This document shows positions 41,493 to 50,667 of a stretch of DNA of 64,000 nucleotides, one piece after another. The stretch's first letter is position 1. Every line of letters begins with the position of its first letter. The translations under genes were made by a program, and so were the position numbers. A model generated the notes under the pieces. It did no database searches. It was not told the origin of the DNA and was given only the letters and a program-made list of their open reading frames with translations. The DNA is from F23-B02 sp946405205 (GTDB taxonomy: Bacteria; Bacillota; Clostridia; Oscillospirales; Oscillospiraceae), in assembly GCA_946405205.1 (NCBI GenBank), contig CAMJGL010000004.1, positions 1 to 64,000 of the forward strand, read 5' to 3'.

Positions 41493-43619
41493 TCAGTTAA
41501 CGTAGGGCAGTGAGACGAAATAGCTCGTATCGGGCTGACCGTCGATAGTCCATCCGCTGCCGCTGTTTGCGATGGCGATGGAGCCGGTGAAGCCGCCGTC
41601 GGTGACGAAATTGATTACGGAGCTGCCGTCGGTAGAGGTGAAGCGGAGGGAGGTCCCGGACTTCAGGATACTGCCGTTTGTGAGGGTTATGCTCTTGGAG
41701 GTCGTAACGAAAACGCCCTCGTTATCAAAGCTGATATCTCCGCCCTCTCTCGTGAAAACACCGTCGCTGAGCGTGTAAGTGTTTTTGACCTTGTAGGTGC
41801 CGAGAATGTTCATGTTCGTATCAAGGATGAGCTTGCCGTCGGCAAACTCCTTGATGCTGCCCTCGGCGAAGCTGTCGCTTCCGAACGAGGCCGCCTGCAG
41901 GGGCTCGGCGTCGGATGAGTCAAAGAACAGAACGCAGGTGACCGCCGTTCCGTCAGCGGATCCGCCGTCAACGTATATCTCCATTCTGCCGTTGCCGTCA
42001 AGGTCGTAAAGACGGACGCTGGTCGCGGAGCTCAAAGAGCTTACAGCGGTTGCTGCCTCGTAGGTTTTGCCGCCGGATTCCACGGAAACAACGAGATTGC
42101 CCTCGCTGTCGGCGGAGGTATCAACGGTCTCCTCGGTCTTGTCGCCGTCAAGGTCGGCTGAATAGGGAAGCCGGTCGGTGATTATCTTGCCGTTTTTTGA
42201 ATTGGGGTCGATGACCTTCAGGCCGCCGTTTTCGTCCAGAGCCAGAAGGCGCGTTTCAACGGTGCCGTCGCCGAGGGTGAAGCTGATGACCATGCCGGGA
42301 TCGGTGCCGGAAAGCTCTGTGTTCACGGCGAGCGCGGCGCCGTCGGTCATGTCGCTGCAGAACAGTATCTGCCGAACGGGCGTGTAGCTCCCGCTTTCGG
42401 CGTAGTATTTAATGGTGTATACGCTTACGTCGTATATGCTGCCCTCGGCCGAAACGACGATGGACTTTATATCCTTGCTTGCCTCGCTTCCGAGAAGCGT
42501 GAAGACGCTGCTGTCGGCGTCCGCGGCGAACACTGCGTTCACGCTGCCCTCGTCGCCCTCGCGCTCTGCGGGGATAAAGCGCTCGTCAACGATGCCTTTT
42601 ATTACGTCGAAGTCAACGAGAAATTCATAGAAGCCCTTTTCAACGTCCGCTATCTCTCCGGGATTGGCGATTATAACGATGCCCTCGCCTGTGAGATACC
42701 AGTGGCCGTCGGAGATAAGCGACCTCAGAATGTCCGTGTAGCCCTCAAGGAAGAATGTGTCCTTGTACTGCTCGTCCTCGTTGAAGGAGGTGAGGATATC
42801 CTCGGCAATGGCGTTAACAAGCTTTTCGGTATCATCGCCGAGATCCGCAAGCTTGAGCTCCGCGCCTGTCTGCGGGTCATAGTTGTGTCCTGTTATGGCA
42901 AGGGTGCTGACCGTGCCGAGGGATACCCTGTCAACCATGCGGAAGGATATGACAGAGCTGTCCGCCCGGGCGACCCTGACGGTGCGGTCCATGGAGAAGG
43001 CGGTGAGCCCTTCGGCGGTCCCGTCGCCGACATTTGCGGCGTAGGCGTCCTTGTTTGCCGAGAGCTGATCGCCGGTGAAGACGTCGTTAAGCTCTTTGAT
43101 GCCGGAGTTGAGCGCGTCGGCGGCCTCGGCGCGGGCGGGCATGGCGACACGGGGGATCATGTATGTAACGCCGTCTCCGGCGCTCGCGTTTTCCATCTCG
43201 ATAACGATGTCGCCGCTGCTTCCGGCGTTGGCGTTGATTATCTTGTGGTCGGCAGTGACGGTGATATCGACGCGGGCGTGATCGGAGAAGTCGTCCCTGA
43301 ACGATCTGACGGCGAGAATGTTGAGGTCTGCGTCGTAGACGCAGATGCTGTAATCTATCTCGGCGGGCTCTGTGCCCTCGGCCTTTTCTCCGGCAAAGTC
43401 AAAGTGTATGACCTCGCCAACGCTGATGGCGGAGCCGTCGGCATGGGAGCAGTTCTCGGAGCCGTCCTCGGTTCCGTAGGACACCGTATATACGTCGTCA
43501 GCCTCAACGGTGATATAAACGCCGCATTCGCGCTCCTTGTTTCCGTCGTCCTTTTTGCCGCAGGCACAAAGTGTCAGAATAAGGATAAGAGCCATTATCA
43601 TGGCTGCAAATCTTCGCAT
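41493..43619 (-). CDS. Large lipoprotein of unknown function (DUF3298-like central part possible)
   Basis: 708 residues. Lipoprotein signal MRRFAAMIMALILILTLCAC with the cysteine near residue 20. The middle (about 200-345) contains DRTVRVARADSSVISFRMVDRVSLGTVSTLAITGHNYDPQTGAELKLADLG, which resembles the RsiV/DUF3298 extracytoplasmic fold. The C-terminal half is rich in Asp, Gly and Ser with short beta-like repeats such as ADLDGDKTEE and LYDLDGNGRMEIYVDGG, which look like calcium-binding or FG-GAP-type loops. Surface sensing or binding is possible; no enzyme motif seen. Stand-alone gene with its own terminator. Confidence 0.8.
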   Translation of the reverse strand: MRRFAAMIMALILILTLCACGKKDDGNKERECGVYITVEADDVYTVSYGTEDGSENCSHADGSAISVGEVIHFDFAGEKAEGTEPAEIDYSICVYDADLNILAVRSFRDDFSDHARVDITVTADHKIINANAGSSGDIVIEMENASAGDGVTYMIPRVAMPARAEAADALNSGIKELNDVFTGDQLSANKDAYAANVGDGTAEGLTAFSMDRTVRVARADSSVISFRMVDRVSLGTVSTLAITGHNYDPQTGAELKLADLGDDTEKLVNAIAEDILTSFNEDEQYKDTFFLEGYTDILRSLISDGHWYLTGEGIVIIANPGEIADVEKGFYEFLVDFDVIKGIVDERFIPAEREGDEGSVNAVFAADADSSVFTLLGSEASKDIKSIVVSAEGSIYDVSVYTIKYYAESGSYTPVRQILFCSDMTDGAALAVNTELSGTDPGMVISFTLGDGTVETRLLALDENGGLKVIDPNSKNGKIITDRLPYSADLDGDKTEETVDTSADSEGNLVVSVESGGKTYEAATAVSSLSSATSVRLYDLDGNGRMEIYVDGGSADGTAVTCVLFFDSSDAEPLQAASFGSDSFAEGSIKEFADGKLILDTNMNILGTYKVKNTYTLSDGVFTREGGDISFDNEGVFVTTSKSITLTNGSILKSGTSLRFTSTDGSSVINFVTDGGFTGSIAIANSGSGWTIDGQPDTSYFVSLPYVN

Positions 43620-43728
43620 AAAAACCTCTCCTTCGGTTTTAATAAAAGTGATTATATCACAGTGAGTATATTAAATCCAGTATTCCTCAAAAAACTTAAT
43701 AAAACTGAAACATTTTTGCACATAATAC

Positions 43729-43775
43729 AAAAATTTCCCCCGCTCCGGCGGCTTTAACGTCCGAAGCGGGGGAAA
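43729..43775 (-). terminator. Terminator of the hydrogenase operon
   Basis: On the minus strand an 11-bp stem (43734-43744 with 43765-43775) with a partly paired inner loop, followed by five T. Confidence 0.85.
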
Positions 43776-43811
43776 CGATTTAAGCATTACAGGCTGAATA
43801 CCTGTGCTTTA

Positions 43812-45488
43812 TCAATGCTTGTGATCGGGATAATGAATATGCAGCAGCTCGTGAGCGCGTCCGCGAAGCAGCCTGTAGATGTCGTCAAGGGCCGGATTCT
43901 GCTCGGAGGAGCGCAGGGCGCAGTCCTCGTCGGCGATGAAGATACCCTCATTACGCACGGCCTTTTCGCTCTGGCAGGCGGGGGGCTGACCGCCGCCGCC
44001 GATACAGCCGTTGGGGCAGGCCATGACCTCCACGAAGTGGAAGAACTCCTCGCCGCTCTCGATCTTCTCGATGAGCTTGTCGGCATTGCCCAGTCCGTTT
44101 GCCACGGCGATCTTCAAAGTGAGATCTCCGGCGGTGACCTCAAAGGCCTTGATCCCCTCAAGACCGCGGACGCCGCACTCGGCAACGCTTGCAATGGCCT
44201 CGGTCGTGACCGCGCCGAGAACGTGGCGGATGACCGCCTCGGTAACGCCGCCTGTAACGCCGAAGATAACACCGGCTCCCGTGTACGGGGCGAAGGGGGC
44301 GTCGGGCTCGGTGTCGGGGAGGTTTTTGAAGTCGATGCCGGCCTCGGTTATCATCCTCGCAAGCTCCTGAGAGGTGAGCACGAGGTCGATGAGCCTCTCG
44401 CCGTCCTTGACGAGCTCGGGACGTGCAGCCTCCGCCTTCTTGGCGGTGCAGGGCATGATGGCCACGGAGTAGATCTCCTCATCGGTGAACTCCTGGCGAA
44501 TAAGCGCGCCGAACATCTCCATGGGGGAGCCGCAGGTGGAGACCTGAGGCATGAGATGGGGATGCTTATTCTCAACGTGCTTTATCCAGCCGGGGCAGCA
44601 GGAGGTGAACATGGGCAGCTTTGCGCCGGTCTTGAGCTTTTCCATGAACTCAGCCGATTCCTCCATGATGGTGAGGTCGGCGGTCAGGGAGGTGTCGAAC
44701 ACATAGTCAGCGCCGAGCATCTTGAGCGCGGTGACGATCTTGCCCATGACGGGAACGTTTCCGGGGATGCCGAATTCCTGACCTATGCCGACGCGCACGG
44801 CGGGAGCGACCTGAACTGCGACCTTCTTGGAGGAGTCGAAGATGGCTTTCCACATCTCGCCGACCTGGTTCTTGATAACGATAGCGCCGGTGGGGCATAC
44901 CGAGGCGCACTGGCCGCAGCCCACGCACTTGGTATCGGCGAGCTTGTTGTCAAAGCCGCAGGAGACATAGGTCTCGATGCCGCGGTTAGCAAAATCTATA
45001 GCATGGATGTTCTGCACCTCGGAGCACATCCTGATGCACTTGCCGCAGAGGATGCACTTGGAGGGATCGCGGACGATAGCGGGAGAGGAGTCGTCGATGG
45101 GGAGCTTGCAGTAATCGTTTGCGAAGCGGACATTTGTTACGTTGTAGCGCTTTGCGTACTCCTGAAGCTTGCACTTGCCTGACTTTTCGCAGGTGGTACA
45201 CTCGGCTCTGTGGCCGGCCAGAAGAAGCTCGAGTATCATCTGGCGGTGCTTTCTGAGCTTTGCGGTGTTGGTGCGGACGACCATGCCGTCCCTGGGAATG
45301 ACGGTGCAGGCGGCCTCTATTCCGCCGCGCTCGTTTTCAATAACGCACAGGCGGCAGCCTCCGTAAATGGACAGGCTCTCACAGTAGCAGAGATTGGGGA
45401 TGTCGATATGATTCTGCTGTGCAACTTCAAGTACGTTGCGCGCATTTTCAAATTCACAGCTTACGCCGTCTATGATCATATGCTTCAT
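43812..45488 (-). CDS. hydA: [FeFe]-hydrogenase catalytic subunit (NAD-linked, group A type)
   Basis: 558 residues. Domains in order: 2Fe-2S (C34, C45, C48, C61), His-ligated 4Fe-4S (H93, C97, C100, C106), two 4Fe-4S (C145-C155 and C188-C198), the H-cluster domain with TSCCPGW (295-301), MPCTAKK (345-351) and EVMACPNGC (487-495), and the small-subunit-like C-terminus. All H-cluster cysteines are present. It makes or consumes H2. Third gene of hydCBA, 4 bp after hydB. Maturases hydE, hydF and hydG are not in the window. Confidence 0.97.
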   Translation of the reverse strand: MKHMIIDGVSCEFENARNVLEVAQQNHIDIPNLCYCESLSIYGGCRLCVIENERGGIEAACTVIPRDGMVVRTNTAKLRKHRQMILELLLAGHRAECTTCEKSGKCKLQEYAKRYNVTNVRFANDYCKLPIDDSSPAIVRDPSKCILCGKCIRMCSEVQNIHAIDFANRGIETYVSCGFDNKLADTKCVGCGQCASVCPTGAIVIKNQVGEMWKAIFDSSKKVAVQVAPAVRVGIGQEFGIPGNVPVMGKIVTALKMLGADYVFDTSLTADLTIMEESAEFMEKLKTGAKLPMFTSCCPGWIKHVENKHPHLMPQVSTCGSPMEMFGALIRQEFTDEEIYSVAIMPCTAKKAEAARPELVKDGERLIDLVLTSQELARMITEAGIDFKNLPDTEPDAPFAPYTGAGVIFGVTGGVTEAVIRHVLGAVTTEAIASVAECGVRGLEGIKAFEVTAGDLTLKIAVANGLGNADKLIEKIESGEEFFHFVEVMACPNGCIGGGGQPPACQSEKAVRNEGIFIADEDCALRSSEQNPALDDIYRLLRGRAHELLHIHYPDHKH

Positions 45489-45492
45489 ATCA

Positions 45493-47379
45493 TCAAACCT
45501 CCTTTATCGCGTGCTTCGGGCAGCCGAGCTTGCACTCACGGCACTTGATGCACTTCTCGGGGTCAATAGTGTGGGGCTTTCTCAGCTCGCCGGAGATAGC
45601 GCCGGTGGGGCAGTTTCTCGCGCACTTGGTGCAGCCGATACACTTGAGCGGATCGATCCACATCGTGCACAGCGAGCGGCAGACGCCGGCGGGACATTTC
45701 TTGTCGCGCACATGGGCAACGTACTCATCCTTGAAGTACTTCAGTGTGCTGAGCACGGGGTTCGTCGCCGTCTTGCCGAGGCCGCAGAGGGAGCAGGTTT
45801 TGACGACGGATGAAAGCTCCTGCAGCATATCGAGGTCTTCCATTTCGCCGGTGCCGTGGGTTATGCGCTCAAGGATGGCCTGGATCCTGGGAATGCCTTC
45901 GCGGCAGGTGTTGCATTTGCCGCAGGATTCCTTTTTCGTGAAGTTCATGAAGAAGCGGGCTATCTCGACCATGCAGGTGTCGTCGCCCATGACGATCATG
46001 CCGCCCGAGCCGATAATAGCGCCTATTTTCTTGGTCGAGTCAAAATCAAGGGGCAGATCCAGGTGCTCCTCAGTGAGACAGCCGCCGGAGGGACCGCCTA
46101 TCTGAACGGCCTTGAAGGTACCGGTCCTTACGCCGCCGCCGATGTTAAAAACGATCTCGCGGAGGGTGGTGCCCATGGGGACCTCAATAAGTCCGGTGTT
46201 CTTGATATTGCCGGCAAGGGAGAAAGCCTTGGTGCCGCTGTTGTTATCAGTGCCGATGCTCTTATACCATGCCGCTCCCTTGTTTATGATAACGGGGACG
46301 TTTGCAAAGGTCTCAACGTTGTTGAGGGAGGTGGGGGCGTTGAACAGACCGCGGTCGACGCTTCTGGGCGGCTTTGTCCTGGGCATACCGCGCTGACCCT
46401 CGATGGAGGCGGTCAGAGCCGAGCCTTCGCCGCAGACGAATGCGCCCGCGCCCTTGCTTATCCTGATGTGGAAGCTCTTTCCGGAGCCGAAGATGTCGTC
46501 GCCGACGATGCCGTACTTTTCGGCGGCCTCAATGGCCTTGCTCAGACGCTTTACGGCGTTGGGGTATTCGGCGCGGACATATATGTAAGCCTCGGTAGCA
46601 CCGCAGGCTATACCGGCGATTATCATGCCCTCGAGCATCTTGTGGGGATCGCCCTCCATGATGGAGCAGTCCATGAATGCGCCGGGGTCGCCCTCGTCGC
46701 CGTTGCAGACGATGTATTTGACGGGCGCGTCCTTGTGAGCTGCTACCTGAGACCACTTTTTGCCCGTGGGGAAGCCCGCGCCTCCGCGGCCGCGCAGACC
46801 CGAGTCGGAGACCTCGGCAATGACCTCGTCGGGAGTCATGTCGAACAGTGCCTTTTCAAGGGCGGAATACCCGCCGACGGCGATATATTCCTCAATGCTC
46901 TCGGCGGCGATGTGGCCGCAGTTGGCGAGCGCCACGCGGGTCTGGCTCTTGTAGAAGGGGATATCCTCCTGACGGCTGTAGGCGCGGCCGTTGTCGTGAT
47001 ATACGAGCCTGTCGATGACTTCGCCTTCAAGTATGGTGCGCTCGATGATCTCATCGCAGTCCTCGGGCTTTACCTTCATGTAAAGAATGCCGGCAGGCTC
47101 GATGCGGATAAGCGGAGCAAGTGAGCACAGACCGTGACAGCCGCAGGTCTTGAGGCCAACGGGTTCGGGATGGTCGACATGCTCCTCGATGGAAAGCTGC
47201 ACGGGAAGCCCGCGGGAAACGAGGGCGTTTTTGAGATGCCCGTAAATCTCTGTGGAGCCGGCGGCAAGACAGCCCGAGCCTCCGCAGACGAGGATCTTAT
47301 ACTTCTGCTTATCGAGGGCAGCTTTGCATTCGCTGCGGAATGACTGCAGCGCTTCGCGGGAATTCAGTTTCATACTCAT
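45493..47379 (-). CDS. hydB: NADH-binding flavoprotein subunit of the hydrogenase (NuoF-like)
   Basis: 628 residues. N-terminal thioredoxin-like 2Fe-2S domain (C32, C37, C79/C81, C85), FMN/NADH domain with SGLRGRGGAGFPTGKKW (194-209) and CNGDEGDPGAF, the NuoF 4Fe-4S site SCGKCNTCREG near 490, and two extra C-terminal 4Fe-4S motifs (CIGCTKCARNCPTGAI, CIKCRECKLGCPKHAI). This is the HydB layout of electron-bifurcating hydrogenases, where NADH and reduced ferredoxin are coupled to H2. It overlaps hydC by 4 bp. Confidence 0.97.
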   Translation of the reverse strand: MSMKLNSREALQSFRSECKAALDKQKYKILVCGGSGCLAAGSTEIYGHLKNALVSRGLPVQLSIEEHVDHPEPVGLKTCGCHGLCSLAPLIRIEPAGILYMKVKPEDCDEIIERTILEGEVIDRLVYHDNGRAYSRQEDIPFYKSQTRVALANCGHIAAESIEEYIAVGGYSALEKALFDMTPDEVIAEVSDSGLRGRGGAGFPTGKKWSQVAAHKDAPVKYIVCNGDEGDPGAFMDCSIMEGDPHKMLEGMIIAGIACGATEAYIYVRAEYPNAVKRLSKAIEAAEKYGIVGDDIFGSGKSFHIRISKGAGAFVCGEGSALTASIEGQRGMPRTKPPRSVDRGLFNAPTSLNNVETFANVPVIINKGAAWYKSIGTDNNSGTKAFSLAGNIKNTGLIEVPMGTTLREIVFNIGGGVRTGTFKAVQIGGPSGGCLTEEHLDLPLDFDSTKKIGAIIGSGGMIVMGDDTCMVEIARFFMNFTKKESCGKCNTCREGIPRIQAILERITHGTGEMEDLDMLQELSSVVKTCSLCGLGKTATNPVLSTLKYFKDEYVAHVRDKKCPAGVCRSLCTMWIDPLKCIGCTKCARNCPTGAISGELRKPHTIDPEKCIKCRECKLGCPKHAIKEV

Positions 47380-47849
47380 TCAGCCTCCCTTAACTCTGCG
47401 ATAAGTCTGTACATTTTTTCAGGCGTCATTGCAGGATGCACCACGTCGTTGACGGTGCATACCGGAGCAAGACCGCAGGCGCCGAGACATGAGACGCGCT
47501 CAATGGTGAACAGGCCGTCTGCGGACATATGATCCTCAGGCTTCATGCCGGTCGCGGTGTAAAGCGCCTCCTGAACGTCGTCGGATTTGCGGACGTGGCA
47601 AGCGGTGCCGTTGCATACCTTTATAATGTATTTGCCCTTCTCGTTCATGGAAAAATTCTCGTAGAAGGTCGCGACGCCGTAAAGCTCCGCCTCGCTCATG
47701 CCGAGCTTTTCGGCGATATAGGAAAGCGCGTCCTTGGGCAGGAACTTGTATTCATTCTGAACTTCCTGCATTATGGCGATGGCCTTTGTCTTGCTGTACC
47801 CGTGTTTATCCAGCACAGAGTCAATAAAAGTAAAATCCACCTTGACCAA
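47376..47849 (-). CDS. hydC: 2Fe-2S subunit of the hydrogenase (NuoE-like)
   Basis: 157 residues, the normal length. A helical N-terminus is followed by the thioredoxin-like 2Fe-2S domain with CNGTACHVRKSDDV and SCLGACGLAPVCTVND (four ligand cysteines). First gene of the operon. It starts with TTG at 47849; AAAGGA lies about 11 bp upstream and the nearby ATG is out of frame. Together with hydB and hydA it forms the HydABC complex. Confidence 0.95.
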   Translation of the reverse strand: MVKVDFTFIDSVLDKHGYSKTKAIAIMQEVQNEYKFLPKDALSYIAEKLGMSEAELYGVATFYENFSMNEKGKYIIKVCNGTACHVRKSDDVQEALYTATGMKPEDHMSADGLFTIERVSCLGACGLAPVCTVNDVVHPAMTPEKMYRLIAELREAE

Positions 47850-47909
47850 ATCATATCATCCTTTCTCAATGTGATTACACTTTAACGAATTGCTGTTTTT
47901 ATGCTTTCA

Positions 47910-47938
47910 ATTATAGATTCAAAAATTGCCCCTGTAAA
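47910..47938 (-). promoter_or_regulatory. Promoter of the hydCBA operon
   Basis: On the minus strand TTTACA (complement of 47933-47938), exactly 17 bp, TATAAT (complement of 47910-47915), about 60 bp before the start codon. Confidence 0.7.
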
Positions 47939-48175
47939 GAATAGTTTAAATTTTGTTAAATTAACACTTTCTTAAATATGTGAAAATCTATGAGCCGCGG
48001 CGTATAGAAATGCAGACAAAAATGTATGACATTGTGCGGTTTTGAAACCCGCAATTAGTTGTAATTGCTAATATAATTGAATTTTTTTCGTCAGGTTTAA
48101 CAAAATCCGATGTGCTTGATAAATGACAAACATTTTAACGGAAATATAGTTTGTTTTTTGGCAAAACGAATTAGC

Positions 48176-48231
48176 TTGACTTCACATCGGATTTATGTAT
48201 AATAAAAACAAAATCTGTCTCATATGAGACA
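48176..48231 (+). promoter_or_regulatory. Promoter and palindromic operator of the Crp/Fnr-type gene
   Basis: TTGACT at 48176-48181, 16 bp, TATAAT at 48198-48203. The perfect 16-bp palindrome TGTCTCATATGAGACA at 48216-48231 covers the region just after the predicted start of transcription, so it is likely an autoregulatory operator. Ribosome binding site CGGAG at 48236-48240. Confidence 0.65.
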
Positions 48232-48247
48232 AAATCGGAGTGCGGTT

Positions 48248-48928
48248 ATGAAACTGAGCGTAAAAGAGCGCAATACGATCATGAGCACGCGCCTGTTCAG
48301 AGGAGCTCCGGACACGGTGCTGAACAAAGTGCTCGCGGCCACGGACTGCGAGGCGAAAAGCTTTGAAAAGGGCGAGACAGTATACAGCGGAAAAAGCTTC
48401 AGCCGCAGTCTCGGCGTACTGCTTGACGGCAGTCTGAGAGTGACGAAGGACACTGCCGACGGGCACTCTATGATAATCAGCACGCTTACACCGGGCTCGC
48501 TTTTCGGCGCGGCGGCGCTGTTCAACGACGAGGAGCAGTATGTCACGAACATAAGCGCCCTTGAGACAAGCAAGCTCGTGTTTTTCTCCCAGCGGCTCGT
48601 TGAGCGTATGATCCGGCGGGAGCCGCAGATCGCTGAGAACTATATCAAATACCTGTCCGAGCGAATTTTGTTCCTGAACAAGAAGCTGTATCTTCTGACC
48701 GCCGGCACCGCCGAGCAGCGTCTCGCGGGCTTCCTTCTGGATAATCTGCCCCTCGGTCAGGCGGCGGAGCTTCCGCTTCCGATGAATAAGCTCGCTTCCG
48801 CCCTGAATATTTCCCGTGCATCGCTTTACAGAGCCATGGACGCGCTGTGCGGCTGCGGAGCCGTTGTGAAAACGGGGAAGAAAATATGTATAAATGACGC
48901 CGAAAGGCTCAATAAATGTATGAGGTGA
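48248..48928 (+). CDS. Crp/Fnr family transcriptional regulator
   Basis: 226 residues from the ATG at 48248. N-terminal effector (cNMP-like beta-barrel) domain about 20-130, a long dimerisation helix (RMIRREPQIAENYIKYLSERILFLNKKLYLLTAG), then a Crp-type helix-turn-helix (LPLPMNKLASALNISRASLYRAMDALCGCGAVV). No N-terminal cysteine cluster is seen, so it is not an Fe-S Fnr. First gene of an operon with an ABC importer, 4 bp before the binding protein, and probably controls it. Also divergent from hydCBA. Confidence 0.92.
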   Translation: MKLSVKERNTIMSTRLFRGAPDTVLNKVLAATDCEAKSFEKGETVYSGKSFSRSLGVLLDGSLRVTKDTADGHSMIISTLTPGSLFGAAALFNDEEQYVTNISALETSKLVFFSQRLVERMIRREPQIAENYIKYLSERILFLNKKLYLLTAGTAEQRLAGFLLDNLPLGQAAELPLPMNKLASALNISRASLYRAMDALCGCGAVVKTGKKICINDAERLNKCMR

Positions 48929-48932
48929 TAAA

Positions 48933-49925
48933 ATGAAGAAGTATCTGTCAATTATCCTTGCGCTGCTGATGCTGGTGAGCATCGCAGCCGGCTGCACCGC
49001 GCAGGAGGAACCCGAAGTCGAAGAGGAGGCGCAGACCATACGCGTCGGCGCGCTGACCGGCCCCACCGCCATGGGCATGGTAAAGCTCATGGACGAAAGC
49101 GACAAGGGCGAGAGCGGGAACACTTATGAGTTCACGCTCCAGAGCGAGGCGTCGGCCTTTGTATCCGCTCTTGCAAAGGGCGAGATAGACATCGCGGCCG
49201 TACCCGCGAACCTTGCCTCGGTCATCTACAATAACACCGACGGCGCAGTGAAGCTCCTTGCGATCAACACCCTCGGCGTGCTGTATATCGTTGAGCGCGG
49301 CGACAGCGTGAACAGCCTTGCCGATCTTGCGGGCAAGACCGTGTACGCTACCGGCGAGGGCGCGGCGCCCGAATTCGGACTTAAGTATCTGCTGAAGGAA
49401 AACGGACTTGAGGGCGATAATGCCCCCACTATCCAGTGGTGCGCTGATACCACCGAGGCTCTGTCCTACATCGCTTCGGATGAAAACGCCATAGCCATGC
49501 TGCCCCAGCCCTTCGTCACCGCCGCTCAGGCAAAGGTGGATGGACTGCGCGTGGCAGTCGACCTGAACGCCGAGTGGGAAAAGCTCGATAACGGCTCGTC
49601 CATGGTAACGGGCGTCGTGCTCGTCAGAAGCGAGTTTGCGGAAAACTACCCGCAGCAGCTTGCGAAGTTCATGGAGGAGTATGAGGCTTCGGTGAATTTT
49701 GTCCTGGAGAACACAGAGGACGCGGCAAATCTCATCGGCGGTTATGAGATAGTCAAGGCCCCCATCGCCCAGAAGGCGCTGCCTTACTGCAATATAACAT
49801 TCATCACCGGCGACGAGATGAAGACCGCGATGGAGGGATACCTCGGCGTACTGTACGGCATGAATCCGGCGTCGGTCGGCGGAGCGATGCCCGGTGAGGA
49901 TTTCTATTATAATGCAGCAAAATAA
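48933..49925 (+). CDS. ABC transporter substrate-binding lipoprotein (NitT/TauT type)
   Basis: 330 residues. Lipobox IAAGC (cysteine about 21), then a periplasmic-binding fold of the SsuA/NMT1 kind: RVGALTGPTAMGMVKLMDE, KGEIDIAAVPANLASVIYNN, LADLAGKTVYATGEGAAPEFGLKYLLKENGL. The substrate could be a sulfonate, a thiamine precursor or another small molecule; the sequence does not tell. It overlaps the permease start by 14 bp. Confidence 0.92.
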   Translation: MKKYLSIILALLMLVSIAAGCTAQEEPEVEEEAQTIRVGALTGPTAMGMVKLMDESDKGESGNTYEFTLQSEASAFVSALAKGEIDIAAVPANLASVIYNNTDGAVKLLAINTLGVLYIVERGDSVNSLADLAGKTVYATGEGAAPEFGLKYLLKENGLEGDNAPTIQWCADTTEALSYIASDENAIAMLPQPFVTAAQAKVDGLRVAVDLNAEWEKLDNGSSMVTGVVLVRSEFAENYPQQLAKFMEEYEASVNFVLENTEDAANLIGGYEIVKAPIAQKALPYCNITFITGDEMKTAMEGYLGVLYGMNPASVGGAMPGEDFYYNAAK

Positions 49926-50667
49926 AAGCAGGCTCGGCAAGGTCCTTGCCGTAGCCTTTGCTCTGGGGCTGTGGCAGATCGCCGCCGTGACGGTCAATCT
50001 GCCCATCCTCCTTGTGTCGCCGGTCGAGGTGCTCACCCGGCTCACGACCATCTGGCAGACGGAAAACTTCGCCGGCTCGATATGGTTCAGCTTTTACCAC
50101 ATCGCCGGCGGCTTTCTGCTTGCGCTGCTGCTCGGAGTGCTGCTTGCGGCTCTGTCCGCACGATTTCCGTGGATAGAGACCATGCTGTGGCCGTTCATGA
50201 TAACCGTAAAGACCGTACCGGTCGCGTCATTTGTTGTCATATGCCTTATCTGGCTGTCGGCGCAGAATCTGTCTGTGTTCATTTCGTTTCTTATCGTGCT
50301 GCCCGTGGTGTACGGAAATGTGCTTGAGGGCATTAAGAGCGAGGATAAGGCCATGCTTGAGGTGGGAAAGGTGTTCAGGATGCCGTTTCTGCGCAGCGTG
50401 CTGTACATCCATCTGCCTCAGCTCAAGCCCTTTATCATGTCCGCCTGCTCGACCGCGCTGGGCATGGCGTGGAAGGCGGGCGTGGCGGCCGAGATCATCG
50501 GTACGCCGGATGGCTCCATCGGCAAGCAGCTTTACTATGCCAAGATCTATCTGGATACCGACGATCTTCTGTGCTGGACGCTCATAATCGTCATAATAAG
50601 CGTTGCGTTTGAAAAGCTGTTCATGCGCGGATTGAGGGGATTTTACAGCAGATTGGAGCGGGGCTGA
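49912..50667 (+). CDS. ABC transporter permease (SsuC/TauC type)
   Basis: 251 residues from the ATG at 49912, inside the end of the binding-protein gene; an in-frame ATG at 49894 is less likely. Six hydrophobic segments and the EAA-like cytoplasmic loop (EVGKVFRMPFLRSVLYIHLPQLKPFIMSACSTALGMAWKAGVAAEIIG) that docks the ATPase. Its last base is shared with the next start. Confidence 0.93.
   Translation: MQQNKSRLGKVLAVAFALGLWQIAAVTVNLPILLVSPVEVLTRLTTIWQTENFAGSIWFSFYHIAGGFLLALLLGVLLAALSARFPWIETMLWPFMITVKTVPVASFVVICLIWLSAQNLSVFISFLIVLPVVYGNVLEGIKSEDKAMLEVGKVFRMPFLRSVLYIHLPQLKPFIMSACSTALGMAWKAGVAAEIIGTPDGSIGKQLYYAKIYLDTDDLLCWTLIIVIISVAFEKLFMRGLRGFYSRLERG

Larger units (their letters stand above)
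47850..48247. promoter_or_regulatory. AT-rich divergent control region of hydCBA and the Crp/Fnr-type gene
   Basis: About 400 bp without a gene. The hydrogenase promoter is at its left end and the regulator promoter at its right end. The middle (47950-48170) is AT-rich with runs of A and T and no structure that I can name. Confidence 0.6.

Noticed and set aside
42702..43757. A 351-codon plus-strand open frame
   Set aside because: Antisense to the 708-residue lipoprotein, which has a clear signal peptide and terminator on the minus strand.
43815..45182. A 455-codon plus-strand open frame
   Set aside because: Exact antisense of hydA, whose metal-binding motifs prove the minus strand is coding.
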